A program made the position numbers and the translations under genes. Shown in pieces: positions 1 through 8,240 of a DNA stretch of 64,000 bases; position 1 is the stretch's first letter, and each line of letters begins with the position of its first letter. Under the pieces are notes generated by a model. It was not told where the DNA came from, searched no databases, and saw nothing but the letters and a program-made list of their open reading frames with translations. The stretch lies in contig DAINDF010000001.1 in NCBI GenBank assembly GCA_036732005.1, positions 186,001 to 250,000 on the forward strand, written 5' to 3'. This DNA is from UBA1926 sp036732005 (GTDB taxonomy: Bacteria; Planctomycetota; Phycisphaerae; Phycisphaerales; UBA1924).

Positions 1-165
1 ACCGTCATCGACGCCATGCAGCGGGGGGAGCTGCCCTTCGAGCAGCGGGGCCGCATCAGGTACGCACGCCTGAGCGACGTCATCGCGTGGGAAGAGCGAA
101 GACTCCGGCCCGACTACACACCGGTGCGCGGCAACGTGCACCCATCGCTGGAGGAGTTCGCATGA
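1..165 (+). CDS. C-terminal fragment of an excisionase-like helix-turn-helix protein (5' end outside window)
   Basis: An open frame runs from the first base to a TGA at 163-165 and encodes 54 residues. The segment around RGRIRYARLSDVIAWEE resembles the end of MerR/excisionase-type (HTH_17) domains, where a basic wing is followed by a short helix that selects a column or row position. Such small proteins usually serve as recombination directionality factors or repressors on mobile elements, which fits the relaxase and antirestriction genes that follow. Its stop overlaps the ATG of the next gene (ATGA), so the two are translationally coupled. With the N-terminus missing, the family assignment is tentative. 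Confidence 0.45.
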   Translation, partial: TVIDAMQRGELPFEQRGRIRYARLSDVIAWEERRLRPDYTPVRGNVHPSLEEFA

Positions 166-1085
166 GAAGCAGCACCGCTCCGCGGGCTGCTTCAGCCCGC
201 ACTCCAGTTGACCTCGCATCAGAGGCCTTTCCGCCGAAGGCGGACGGCCGTCCGATGACGAAGGCACAGGAAGCACGCCAGCACATCGACCACGCCATCG
301 AACGACTCGCCGCCGAGTTGAACGCCGGCCGGAGCGAGACGCTCCGAGCGTTTCTGGAAATGGTGGGCAAGTTCCACCGGTACTCGTTCGGCAATGTGAT
401 GCTCATTCTGTCGCAGCGACCGGACGCCACCCGCGTGGCCGGGTACCGGACATGGCAGAGCATCGGACGCCAGGTCCGCAAGGGAGAGAAGGGCATCACC
501 ATCATCGCACCCATGCTGCTGAAGCAGGACGCCGAGCCGGGGCAGGACCCGGAGAAGGTGCTCCGCTTCAAGGCCGCTTCCGTGTTCGATGTGTCGCAGA
601 CCGACGGCGAGGCACTCCCGACGCCGGCCCAGATGCAGGGCACGCCCAAGGAGCACCTCCAACGGCTTGAACGCTTCATCGTGGACCAGGGCATCATGCT
701 CGAAGTCCGCATGGACATCGGCCAGGCCGCCGGGGTGAGCATGGGCGGGCACATCTGCATCCGCCCGGAACTCACACCGCCGGAGCGGTTCTCGGTGCTC
801 GTGCACGAGCTCGCACACGAGATGCTCCACCACGGCGAGCACGCCGAGCGTGGTGACAAGCAGACACGCGAGCTTGAGGCCGAGGCCGTGGCGTACGTGG
901 TGAGCACCGGCATCGGTCTGGAGCCCGGGACCGCGTGCAGCGACTACATCCAGACGTATGGGGGCGACGCCGAGAAGCTCGCCGCCGTGCTCGACCGGGT
1001 GCAGAAGACCGCCGCCCGCATCCTCGACGCTGTGCTCATCCCCTCGGACGAGCACGAGCAGCCCGCGGCAGTCGCCAACGCGTGA
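162..1085 (+). CDS. ArdC-like antirestriction protein with ssDNA-binding N-domain and ImmA/IrrE-type metalloprotease domain
   Basis: This 307-residue protein starts at the ATG overlapping the upstream stop; a second in-frame ATG at 255 would remove a weakly conserved N-terminal stretch. Residues about 32-120 match the ArdC N-terminal (DUF1738) domain, with GNVMLIL and GYRTWQSIGRQVRKGEKG typical of that fold. Residues about 165-250 form a zinc-peptidase-like domain with HELAH at 215-219 and a downstream Glu in LEAEAVAY as likely third ligand. ArdC proteins coat incoming single-stranded plasmid DNA and blunt host restriction during conjugation. That role suits its position just ahead of a relaxase operon. 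Whether the metal site is catalytic is unknown. Confidence 0.8.
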   Translation: MRSSTAPRAASARTPVDLASEAFPPKADGRPMTKAQEARQHIDHAIERLAAELNAGRSETLRAFLEMVGKFHRYSFGNVMLILSQRPDATRVAGYRTWQSIGRQVRKGEKGITIIAPMLLKQDAEPGQDPEKVLRFKAASVFDVSQTDGEALPTPAQMQGTPKEHLQRLERFIVDQGIMLEVRMDIGQAAGVSMGGHICIRPELTPPERFSVLVHELAHEMLHHGEHAERGDKQTRELEAEAVAYVVSTGIGLEPGTACSDYIQTYGGDAEKLAAVLDRVQKTAARILDAVLIPSDEHEQPAAVANA

Positions 1086-1218
1086 ACAGGTTTGGGGCAT
1101 CCGCGGCCGGTCCCGCCGGACGTGGTTGTCCTGCTCCGTCGCCGTTCGTGGCGGAGCGAACACAACGGAATAGGGGCGGCCGTCTGCGGGACAGGTAGCC
1201 GCGTGATTGGAGAGACAT

Positions 1219-1599
1219 ATGGAGTACGCACAACCCACGCCGGTCGGCGAAGAAGTGGTGATGCCGGAGACGGCCACCCAGTGCTGGGACCTGTACGAGC
1301 GAGACGCACTCCTCCCGCTCGGCGAGTTCGCACGGGAGGCCGGGTTCGAGTGCCCCGTGCTGATGACCGCTGAAGCCATTCGCTTGATGGCTAAAGACGG
1401 CCTCTACGGCGGACCGAAGGCATTCCGCGAGGAGCTTGTCCGGAGGCTCGGCGACGTGCGGGAGGCGACGCGGCAGTTCGCACTTCTGGATGCGTACGTC
1501 ATCCGGGTGGAAGACCAGGACCACGACATCGAGGAGCTGTTCGTTCGACAGAACTTCGAGAGCCGGGAGCCGTTCGTGCTCATCACGGAGCGGGTGTAA
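1219..1599 (+). CDS. conserved-looking island protein of unknown function
   Basis: This 126-residue soluble, acidic protein is not a family I recognise. The ATG at 1219 follows GGAGAG at 1209-1214, which makes it a better start than the TTG four codons upstream. No membrane segment, signal peptide or metal motif is visible; the middle (LYGGPKAFREELVRRLGDVREATRQ) looks helical. It sits 133 bp after the ArdC-like gene and before a cluster of stem-loops leading to the relaxase, so a role in DNA transfer or its regulation is a guess from context only. Confidence 0.6.
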   Translation: MEYAQPTPVGEEVVMPETATQCWDLYERDALLPLGEFAREAGFECPVLMTAEAIRLMAKDGLYGGPKAFREELVRRLGDVREATRQFALLDAYVIRVEDQDHDIEELFVRQNFESREPFVLITERV

Positions 1600-1607
1600 C
1601 CGCAACC

Positions 1608-1728
1608 GCGGCGGCCTGCGCGGGCCGCCGCACTTCGTGCTCTGAACATCAGAGACAGCATGGTCCCGGCTTACGCCGGGGCCGACTTCTTCGCCCGCCC
1701 ACCCGCCCCAACGGCCCGTCCCGGGCCG
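1608..1728. repeat. cluster of four perfect stem-loops upstream of the relaxase (possible terminator/oriT region)
   Basis: The gene-free stretch 1600-1887 holds four perfect inverted repeats in a row. They are a 9-bp stem at 1608-1616/1623-1631, a 6-bp stem at 1640-1645/1649-1654, a 6-bp stem at 1665-1670/1675-1680 and a 7-bp stem at 1712-1718/1722-1728. None is followed by a clear T-run, so none is a classic intrinsic terminator. Transfer origins of MobF plasmids usually lie beside the relaxase gene and are built of inverted repeats, so this is the best oriT candidate in the window. No nic consensus could be assigned. Confidence 0.45.
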
Positions 1729-1887
1729 CGTCAGTCGCACTGCTCAGAACCGAGTTGATGGTCCCCAGTGGTGTGTCACAAAACCCATGTCACAGCACGC
1801 TCTACGCGTTGAAACCGCATAGGCGTGTCTCCCGGATGATGGACGATGGCCGCGGCTTCACCGCGGGCCACGCTCCGGAGTCCCCGC

Positions 1888-4800
1888 GTGCTGCGAATCA
1901 CCACCCAATGCCGAGCCGTGTCTGTGCAGAGGTACTTCGTCGAGCTGCTCTGCAAGGACGACTACTACAGCAAGGGCACCGAGCAGCCCGGCGTCTGGCG
2001 GGGCAAAGGTGCCGACCAGCTCGGCCTCGAGGGAAACGTCGCACGCGAAGCGTTCGCACGCTTGGTCGAGAACCGGCACCCAACGAACGACGAGCGGCTG
2101 ACGCCACGCACGAAGGACGGCCGTCGCGTCGGATACGACTTCACATTCAGCACGCCGAAGTCGGTCTCGGTGCTGTACGCCGTCACCAAGGACCCGGACG
2201 TGCTCTGGGCGTTCCGCCAGTCAGTCCGGGACACGATGGCCGAGATTGAGGCGATGGTCCAGACACGCGTCCGGGCACGTGGTGCCAACCACGACCGGTC
2301 GACCGGCAACATGGTGTGGGCCGAGTACCAGCACTTCACCACCCGACCCGTCGACGGCGAGCCCGATGTGCATCTCCATTCGCACAACTTCGTCATGAAC
2401 TGCACCTACGACCGCGATGAGCAACGCTGGAAGGCCATCCAGCTTGGGGAGGTCACGCGAAAGGCCCCGTACTTTCAGACCGTGGCTCTGTCTCGCCTCG
2501 CCGCCAACCTCGTCAAGGTCGGCTATCGGGTCGAACGCACCGAGCACGCCTTCGAGGTGGTCGGTGTCTCGCCCGAGGCCATCAACGAGTTCTCTCGGCG
2601 GAAGAACATCATCGAGTCCATCGCGAGCGAACTCGGCTTCGAGCAGGAACGCAAGGCGACACTCGGAGCCAAGACCAGGGAGCGGAAGACCGACCAGTTC
2701 ACGCTCGACGAACTCCACGAGCGTTGGACAGCACGGCTTTCTGACCACGAAGTCTCCACCATCCGTGGGCTCAAAGGGAACCGCACGACGCACCAGCAGA
2801 ACGCCGAGCATGACGTGGGTGTCGACGAGCCCCGGTTGTCGCCCGGGTCGGATAAACCCGTGCCGGAGCAGGGGCCAGAAGCCGAAGAGAATCACAGGAC
2901 AGAGCAAGAGCCAGAACCCGAAGAGGCGAAGCAGTACCGGGAAGAGCCGAGCCACGAAGAAGAGCCGAATCCCGAGCACACCCGGCGAAGCCGTTGGGGC
3001 TCGCACCTGTTCGCCTCCCTCTCCGCACACGACGCCGTGAGGGCCGCCATCACCGACCTGCTCAAGCGAGACGCCATCGTCGAAGAGAGCAAGCTCGTGC
3101 AGCGTGCACTCAGGTTCAGCTTCGGTCGAGCGGAGACCAAGGACATCGCCGACGCCATCGGGCACACGCCGGAGCTCATCCGCCGGAGGCTCGGAGACAA
3201 GACCTACTTCACCACGCACGAAGCCGTCGCGGAGGAACGGGAGCTGGTCCGGTTCGCGAAGGCAGGTCGCAACTCGGTCCGGCCCTTCGAGACCAGACCA
3301 CTCAGCCGGAGTATTCCGAAGCTGGACGACTACGAGCGGGGTGTCCTGGAAAAGCTCCTCGGCTCCACCGACCGCATCACCCTGTTCAAGAACACCGGAC
3401 CCACCCGCAAGGCCGAGCTGGTGCGGGCCGCCATGACGGGCGTGCAGCAGGCCGGGTACAAGCTGGTTGTCGTCACACCGACCGCAGCATCGGCACGCGA
3501 GGCGGAGAAGGACTACGGCATCGGCGACGTCCAGACTGTTGCTCGTGTGCTCAGCAGCGATGACTACACGAGCCGGCTCAGGAACACACTCCCGAGAGCA
3601 GTGAAGCCCGTGTTTTGGGTCGAGGACGCCGGCCGCATCGGCATGCGAACCATCGCCAAGCTCGCCGCCGCCGCAGAGCGATGCGGTGCCCGCATCGTGC
3701 TCAGCGGGGATGAAGCCCGCTCCCGCAAGTACGAGCGGGGGGACCCATTCCGTTTGCTCCGTGAGGAAGCCGGCCTCAGCTCCGCCGAGCGTCGCGTGCT
3801 GCGTGACCGACAGAACGACCTCGAACGCTCCGTTGATGCTCTTCAACACGACGGCGGCTGTACCGCGGTCCAGACGCTCGACGAACTGGGCAAGCTCAGC
3901 GTCGCCCCGGATGATGAATCACCGTTCCCCCACGCCGCCGATTATCTCACCGGGTGGGAGGTCAAGGGAAAGAAGGCCTTGCTGGTCACACCAACCCTCG
4001 CGGGAGCCAGAGCTCTCACGGAGGTTGTCCGGGACAAGCTCCACTCAGCGGGCCGGCTGCATGGCAAAGACCGCTCCGTGCTCCAGCTCGTGTCGGCGGG
4101 ACTCTCCGACGCCGAGATGCGTCGTGCCCGCTTCTACGAGCGGGGGATGGTGGTGGACTTCTACCGCCCGTCCCGCGGGTTCGCATCGGGCGACCGAACC
4201 AGGGTCATCGGGACAGACGCCATGAACGGTGTGTGGGTGCTTGGGAAGCTCGGGACACCCGTCCGGCTCAACCTGTCGCACGCGGACCGCTTCACGGTCT
4301 CGCGTGTCCAGCGGGCGAAGCTCGCCGTGGGTGACCGCATCCGGGTGACCCGGCAGGTCCGTCCGCTCATCGGGAAGCCAATCAAGGCCGGGAGCGTGGT
4401 GACCATCACAGGGTTCAACCCCTTTGGACAGATTGCGGTCTCGGGGCTTCGCCTGCTGCCCAAGAAGTTCGGCCACTTCGAGCACGACTATGTCACCACC
4501 CCGGGCCGCATCCAGGGACGCCGAGCAGAGGCAACCGCGTTCGTCGCGGACCGCTTCGGCTGGGGTCGAGCCGAGTCCCGGGACATCCTCGCCGCGGGCG
4601 AGGCCGCCCGGAAAGACTTCCGGGTCTTTGTCGACGACCGGGAGGCCCTCCGGAACGCCATCTCACGGGAACGCCCGGTCATGAACGCCACCGACCTGAC
4701 GAACGACCCCGAGTATGCGGAGATGAAGATGGAAGACCATTCGTTTGGATTCGAGCAGACCAAGCAGGAGGACTTGGGGGGCTTCCGCTATGGACGCTGA
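1888..4800 (+). CDS. MobF-family (TrwC/TraI-like) conjugative relaxase with degenerate helicase region
   Basis: The GTG at 1888 is the start chosen: GGAG at 1877-1880 is well spaced, and the resulting N-terminus (MLRITTQ) is typical of TrwC relaxases. The protein has 970 residues. Residues 1-290 form the nicking domain, with candidate catalytic tyrosines Y16, Y26 and Y27, the GYDFTFSTPKSVS segment at 82-94, and the metal-binding triad H162, H164 and H166 (HLHSH). An acidic Glu/Pro-rich linker spans about 325-362. The C-terminal half aligns in order with the TrwC helicase, but the Walker A position (about 499-508) reads FKNTGPTRK and lacks GxGKT; the Walker B-like WVEDAGR lies near 577-583. 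It should nick and covalently carry the transferred strand, but probably cannot unwind DNA by itself. Confidence 0.9.
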   Translation: MLRITTQCRAVSVQRYFVELLCKDDYYSKGTEQPGVWRGKGADQLGLEGNVAREAFARLVENRHPTNDERLTPRTKDGRRVGYDFTFSTPKSVSVLYAVTKDPDVLWAFRQSVRDTMAEIEAMVQTRVRARGANHDRSTGNMVWAEYQHFTTRPVDGEPDVHLHSHNFVMNCTYDRDEQRWKAIQLGEVTRKAPYFQTVALSRLAANLVKVGYRVERTEHAFEVVGVSPEAINEFSRRKNIIESIASELGFEQERKATLGAKTRERKTDQFTLDELHERWTARLSDHEVSTIRGLKGNRTTHQQNAEHDVGVDEPRLSPGSDKPVPEQGPEAEENHRTEQEPEPEEAKQYREEPSHEEEPNPEHTRRSRWGSHLFASLSAHDAVRAAITDLLKRDAIVEESKLVQRALRFSFGRAETKDIADAIGHTPELIRRRLGDKTYFTTHEAVAEERELVRFAKAGRNSVRPFETRPLSRSIPKLDDYERGVLEKLLGSTDRITLFKNTGPTRKAELVRAAMTGVQQAGYKLVVVTPTAASAREAEKDYGIGDVQTVARVLSSDDYTSRLRNTLPRAVKPVFWVEDAGRIGMRTIAKLAAAAERCGARIVLSGDEARSRKYERGDPFRLLREEAGLSSAERRVLRDRQNDLERSVDALQHDGGCTAVQTLDELGKLSVAPDDESPFPHAADYLTGWEVKGKKALLVTPTLAGARALTEVVRDKLHSAGRLHGKDRSVLQLVSAGLSDAEMRRARFYERGMVVDFYRPSRGFASGDRTRVIGTDAMNGVWVLGKLGTPVRLNLSHADRFTVSRVQRAKLAVGDRIRVTRQVRPLIGKPIKAGSVVTITGFNPFGQIAVSGLRLLPKKFGHFEHDYVTTPGRIQGRRAEATAFVADRFGWGRAESRDILAAGEAARKDFRVFVDDREALRNAISRERPVMNATDLTNDPEYAEMKMEDHSFGFEQTKQEDLGGFRYGR

Positions 4801-5176
4801 CCCACGCGAGGGACTCCGCAAGCTCATCCGGGGAGATGACGCCGCCGCCGTGGTCTACGGCACCCGTCCGGAGATGCTGGACATCCGCCCCAAGCGGGGA
4901 GGGTGGCTCGCTCTGAGATACGACGCCCTCCGGCAGGTCGCCTTCGACCCCGACGGTGAGCCGGTCGTCACCATCGAGTTCAGCTCGCACGTCATCGAGG
5001 TGCACGGCCGCAAACTGGAGGGGCTGTACTCCGCCGTGACCACTCGCCGGGCATCCATCCTGGCCGAGGTCTCGGAGCTCTACATCGACGAGGAGCAGAC
5101 CGGCACATTCATCGAGCGGATGACCGTCCGGAAGAAGGCCCAGGGAGGCCCGGGCCAGGTGGTCGAGCAGGACTAG
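4790..5176 (+). CDS. small protein coupled to the relaxase, unknown function
   Basis: This 128-residue protein has its ATG 11 bp inside the end of the relaxase gene, with a G-rich run just upstream, so it is translated in the same operon. No family is recognised. The central part (LALRYDALRQVAFDPDGEPVVTI then FSSHVIEVHGRKL) looks like a small beta-rich domain, and the tail is charged. There is no membrane segment or cysteine motif. The tight coupling suggests an accessory role in relaxosome assembly or control, but nothing in the sequence proves this. Confidence 0.65.
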   Translation: MDADPREGLRKLIRGDDAAAVVYGTRPEMLDIRPKRGGWLALRYDALRQVAFDPDGEPVVTIEFSSHVIEVHGRKLEGLYSAVTTRRASILAEVSELYIDEEQTGTFIERMTVRKKAQGGPGQVVEQD

Positions 5177-5225
5177 CGGAGCGGCCGGGGTCTGGTGCAG
5201 GGGTCGGAAGTGCAGCAGACGTCTC

Positions 5226-5276
5226 CCCTAAGCATCCGCTTAGGGCCCTCGCAGAGGGTCCGGAGGCCCTTCGGGC
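5226..5276. repeat. three consecutive stem-loops between the relaxase operon and the coupling-protein gene
   Basis: Stems lie at 5226-5233/5238-5245 (8 bp, CCCTAAGC/GCTTAGGG), 5246-5250/5254-5258 (5 bp) and 5266-5269/5273-5276 (4 bp), directly abutting or nearly so. The first stem contains GCATCCGCTTA, whose reverse complement recurs at 19410-19420 near the right end of the island. The block may attenuate or terminate transcription between two transfer gene sets, or be a protein-binding site. No T-run follows. Confidence 0.5.
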
Positions 5277-5313
5277 GGGATGAAGCCGGACAGTCGCAAC
5301 TATAATCGGCCCC

Positions 5314-6819
5314 ATGTCACAGGTCGCTGGACAGCCCGGAACCGCCCCCGGGCCGGGGCGGCGGTTCTCGCTGTCCCAGCCTCTGGTTCGGCTCACGCCG
5401 AGCGACGTGCTGACATTGCGGGACGCCCTGGAGGGCGTCCACATCTTCGGCGGACTCGGGAGCGGCAAGACCTCGGGCAGCGGTCAGACCATCGCCCGGG
5501 CGTTCCTCCAAGCGGGGTACGGGGGGCTCGTGCTCACCGGCAAGCCGGATGAAGCGGAGACCTGGGAGCGGTATTGCCGGGAGACCGGGCGGGCCAGCTC
5601 GCTCATCCGCTTCGGCCCCGGACGCCCGTGGAAGTTCAACTTCATCGACTACGAGATGCGGCGGCCCGGGCCCGGGGCGGGGATCACCTCGAACCTCGTG
5701 TCGCTGTTCGAGGAGGTCCTGGAGGTGCACCACCCGGGCAAGGTGCTGGGCGGTGACCCCTACTGGCGGGAGGCCCGTTCCCAACTCCTCCGGAACGCGA
5801 TCGACCTGATCAAGCTCGCCGGCGAGAAGGTCACCATGGACGACGTGGCGGCCGTCATCCGGTCCGCCCCCCAGTCGCTGGAGCAGGCGGCCGACGACAA
5901 CTGGCGAGCCGGCTCCCGCTGTGCCCGACTGCTCCGGGCGGCCCTCGACCACCCCCGCCCCGACCCGACCGCCGAGGGCGACCTGCACCACGTGGCGACC
6001 TACTTCCTGGACGAGTTCGCCAAGCTCGACCCCAAGCCCCGCTCCAGTGTCGTCAGCATGGTCGGGGCCCTGACGGACACGCTCCTGCGGGGCGACGTTC
6101 GAGAGTTGCTGCTCACCAAGACGACGATCGTGCCGGAGGTCATCGAGCAGGGCGTCGTGCTGGTGCTCGACATGCCCGTGCACGTGTACCGCGAGGCCGG
6201 ACGCTTCGTGCAGGTCCTGTTCAAAACCATCTTCCAGCGGATGGTCGAACGCCGCGATGCGAAGCCCGACACAACCCGGCCGGTCTTCCTCTGGGCGGAT
6301 GAGGCCCAGCTCTTCACCTCTGGGTACGACCCGACGTTCCAGACCACGGCACGATCGACCAAGACCGCCACCGTCTACCTCTCTCAGAACCTCCCGAACT
6401 ACTACGACGCCTTCGGCGGGGACGCGGCGGGCGCCTCCCGCACCAAGAAGCTCCTCGGGGCGTTCGGCATCAAAGTCTTCCACGCGAACGGGGACACCGA
6501 GACCAACGAGTACGCGGAGCAACTCTGCGGCCGTGACGTGCAGCGTCGAGCCTCGTATGGCGTCACCTACATGGGAGCCCCTTCCACGCCGACAATCCCG
6601 CAGAGCACGTCGCACGGGTACAACGAGCAGGTCGAGTCGCTCGTGCCGGCCCGCGTGTTCACCGAGCTGATGCGGGGCGGCTACAACCGCAACTACACCG
6701 AAGCCATCGTCTTTCGAGCGGGCGAGCCTTGGAGGGCGTCGGGCCGGGGCTTCATGCGGTGCAAGTTCCGCCAGAGCTTCCCGCCGTCGGGCCGCCGACC
6801 GAACGGAGCCGCCCGATGA
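5314..6819 (+). CDS. VirD4/TraD-like type IV coupling ATPase, soluble form
   Basis: This 501-residue ATPase has Walker A at 46-53 (GGLGSGKT) and Walker B ending in ADE at 328-330 (VFLWADEAQ), followed by the ATARSTKTATVYLSQNLPNYY segment usual for TraG/VirD4 proteins, where a conserved Gln senses nucleotide. Coupling proteins bring the relaxase-DNA complex to the secretion channel. Unlike most VirD4 proteins it has no N-terminal membrane helices; the next gene, overlapping by ATGA, encodes a multi-pass membrane protein that could supply the anchor. No VirB4-type ATPase lies in the window, so whether the island makes its own channel is unknown. Confidence 0.85.
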   Translation: MSQVAGQPGTAPGPGRRFSLSQPLVRLTPSDVLTLRDALEGVHIFGGLGSGKTSGSGQTIARAFLQAGYGGLVLTGKPDEAETWERYCRETGRASSLIRFGPGRPWKFNFIDYEMRRPGPGAGITSNLVSLFEEVLEVHHPGKVLGGDPYWREARSQLLRNAIDLIKLAGEKVTMDDVAAVIRSAPQSLEQAADDNWRAGSRCARLLRAALDHPRPDPTAEGDLHHVATYFLDEFAKLDPKPRSSVVSMVGALTDTLLRGDVRELLLTKTTIVPEVIEQGVVLVLDMPVHVYREAGRFVQVLFKTIFQRMVERRDAKPDTTRPVFLWADEAQLFTSGYDPTFQTTARSTKTATVYLSQNLPNYYDAFGGDAAGASRTKKLLGAFGIKVFHANGDTETNEYAEQLCGRDVQRRASYGVTYMGAPSTPTIPQSTSHGYNEQVESLVPARVFTELMRGGYNRNYTEAIVFRAGEPWRASGRGFMRCKFRQSFPPSGRRPNGAAR

Positions 6820-8240
6820 TCAACTTCCCGCGATCCTGCTTCTGCGTGGTGGCGATGCTGCTTCGGCAGTACTCGGGCGGACGCATCATCGGGTTCGTCG
6901 CGTTGCTCCACGCGTTGTCGGGCCTGCTCATTTACACGGGCGTGCTGCTCTTCCTGCGGGGGTTCCTCACCGGCACATCGGTCGGCTCACTCCTCGCGGT
7001 GCCCATCGCCGTGCCCATGCTCCTGTTCATCGCGTTGATCATCGGCGTGTGGTTGGGGCGTTCCTTCGGCTGGCTGAGGTACGCCGGGCCGATGCGGCTC
7101 ATCGGGCCGAACGACGGGTTCACGGGGCACGCCGGCGAGATCATCCGACGCCGCTTCAACGTCGAGCATGAATGGACGCTGCTCGAACGCTACGAGCCCG
7201 CCGTGCTCAGTGCCGCGGGTGTCGTGCTGTGCATTCTGCCCTGGACGCGAGCGATCGGCTTCTACGTCGTGCTCATGGCGATCGCGGCCGCATGGCAGTC
7301 GACCCGGGACCGTCGCGTGAACGTGTGGCAGCAGGCCGACCCCGAAGAGGAGTTCGCTCAGCCTTTCGGGGAGGCCATCGCGGCGGGAAATGGCGTCGAG
7401 ATCGCGTTCGATGCGCTGGGCGACGTGTCGGTGCTGCTCGATGAGGATGCTCTTCGTCAAGCGAAGGCTCAGACCGGGACCGTCCGTGAGGAGCCACGCT
7501 CGTTCATCTCCGTCGCCCCCGGCGTCGCATTCAAGCCCCGCGGGCCGATCAGCGTTCACCGCAAACCACGGGTCACGCCGTGGGTCATGGGCGTCATCGG
7601 GCTGATCATCGCCAACTTCGCCGCCGGTGACCTTGTGAGGTTGTACGACCGTGCCCCAGCCCGTTGGCTCGCGGGCGTCCACAGCCTGCAGTCCGCTGGC
7701 AGCCTGTTCGGGCCTGCGACTTCATCGCCAGAGCAAGCGGAGGGGGGCCTGACCAGATCGTTCATGGATGCGGTCGACCCCGACGCCGCTCGAAGGCTCC
7801 AGGAATCCAAGGTCCGTGATGCGATCGCTTCGGCGATGGTCCGGCTGGGCGAGGCGGAGGCGGCACTCGAACGCGTGCACCTCGCGTTCATCGACCGCCT
7901 CGGCACGCCGATCTCGAGTGAGACGCGGCCAGAAGACTTCGACCGCCTGCTGGTCACACAGCCCGTGGCGGCCGAGGCTCTCGCCGCCATCCGCAACGGC
8001 GTCGAGACCATCGCGATATCCATTGCGGATGTACGCTTCGCCTTGCAGCAAGCCGAGCGATCACCCGGCTCCACGACCGTCGAACGGGTGAAGCTGATCG
8101 AGCAGGAAGCCCAGTCGTTGTGGAGGCAGACCGGACCGCTCCACACGCACATCGGCACGCTCGCCCAGTTGCTCGACCATCAGCGAGCACGAAATAGACC
8201 CACACCGGAAGATGCTGCACCGACAGGAGGACGACCATGA
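6816..8240 (+). CDS. multi-pass membrane protein of the transfer module
   Basis: The ATG overlaps the stop of the coupling ATPase. The 474-residue product has two long hydrophobic stretches at about 24-82 (probably two helices), two more at about 120-152 and one at about 245-262. A charged, mainly helical C-terminal half follows with no recognisable enzymatic motif. No family is recognised. Its coupling to a VirD4-like ATPase that lacks membrane helices suggests it acts as the ATPase's membrane partner or as a channel component; this is inference from context. Confidence 0.65.
   Translation: MINFPRSCFCVVAMLLRQYSGGRIIGFVALLHALSGLLIYTGVLLFLRGFLTGTSVGSLLAVPIAVPMLLFIALIIGVWLGRSFGWLRYAGPMRLIGPNDGFTGHAGEIIRRRFNVEHEWTLLERYEPAVLSAAGVVLCILPWTRAIGFYVVLMAIAAAWQSTRDRRVNVWQQADPEEEFAQPFGEAIAAGNGVEIAFDALGDVSVLLDEDALRQAKAQTGTVREEPRSFISVAPGVAFKPRGPISVHRKPRVTPWVMGVIGLIIANFAAGDLVRLYDRAPARWLAGVHSLQSAGSLFGPATSSPEQAEGGLTRSFMDAVDPDAARRLQESKVRDAIASAMVRLGEAEAALERVHLAFIDRLGTPISSETRPEDFDRLLVTQPVAAEALAAIRNGVETIAISIADVRFALQQAERSPGSTTVERVKLIEQEAQSLWRQTGPLHTHIGTLAQLLDHQRARNRPTPEDAAPTGGRP

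Noticed and set aside
2221..3849. Long antisense frame within the relaxase gene
   Set aside because: High-GC shadow of the relaxase; its translation shows no domain, and the sense strand has clear catalytic motifs.
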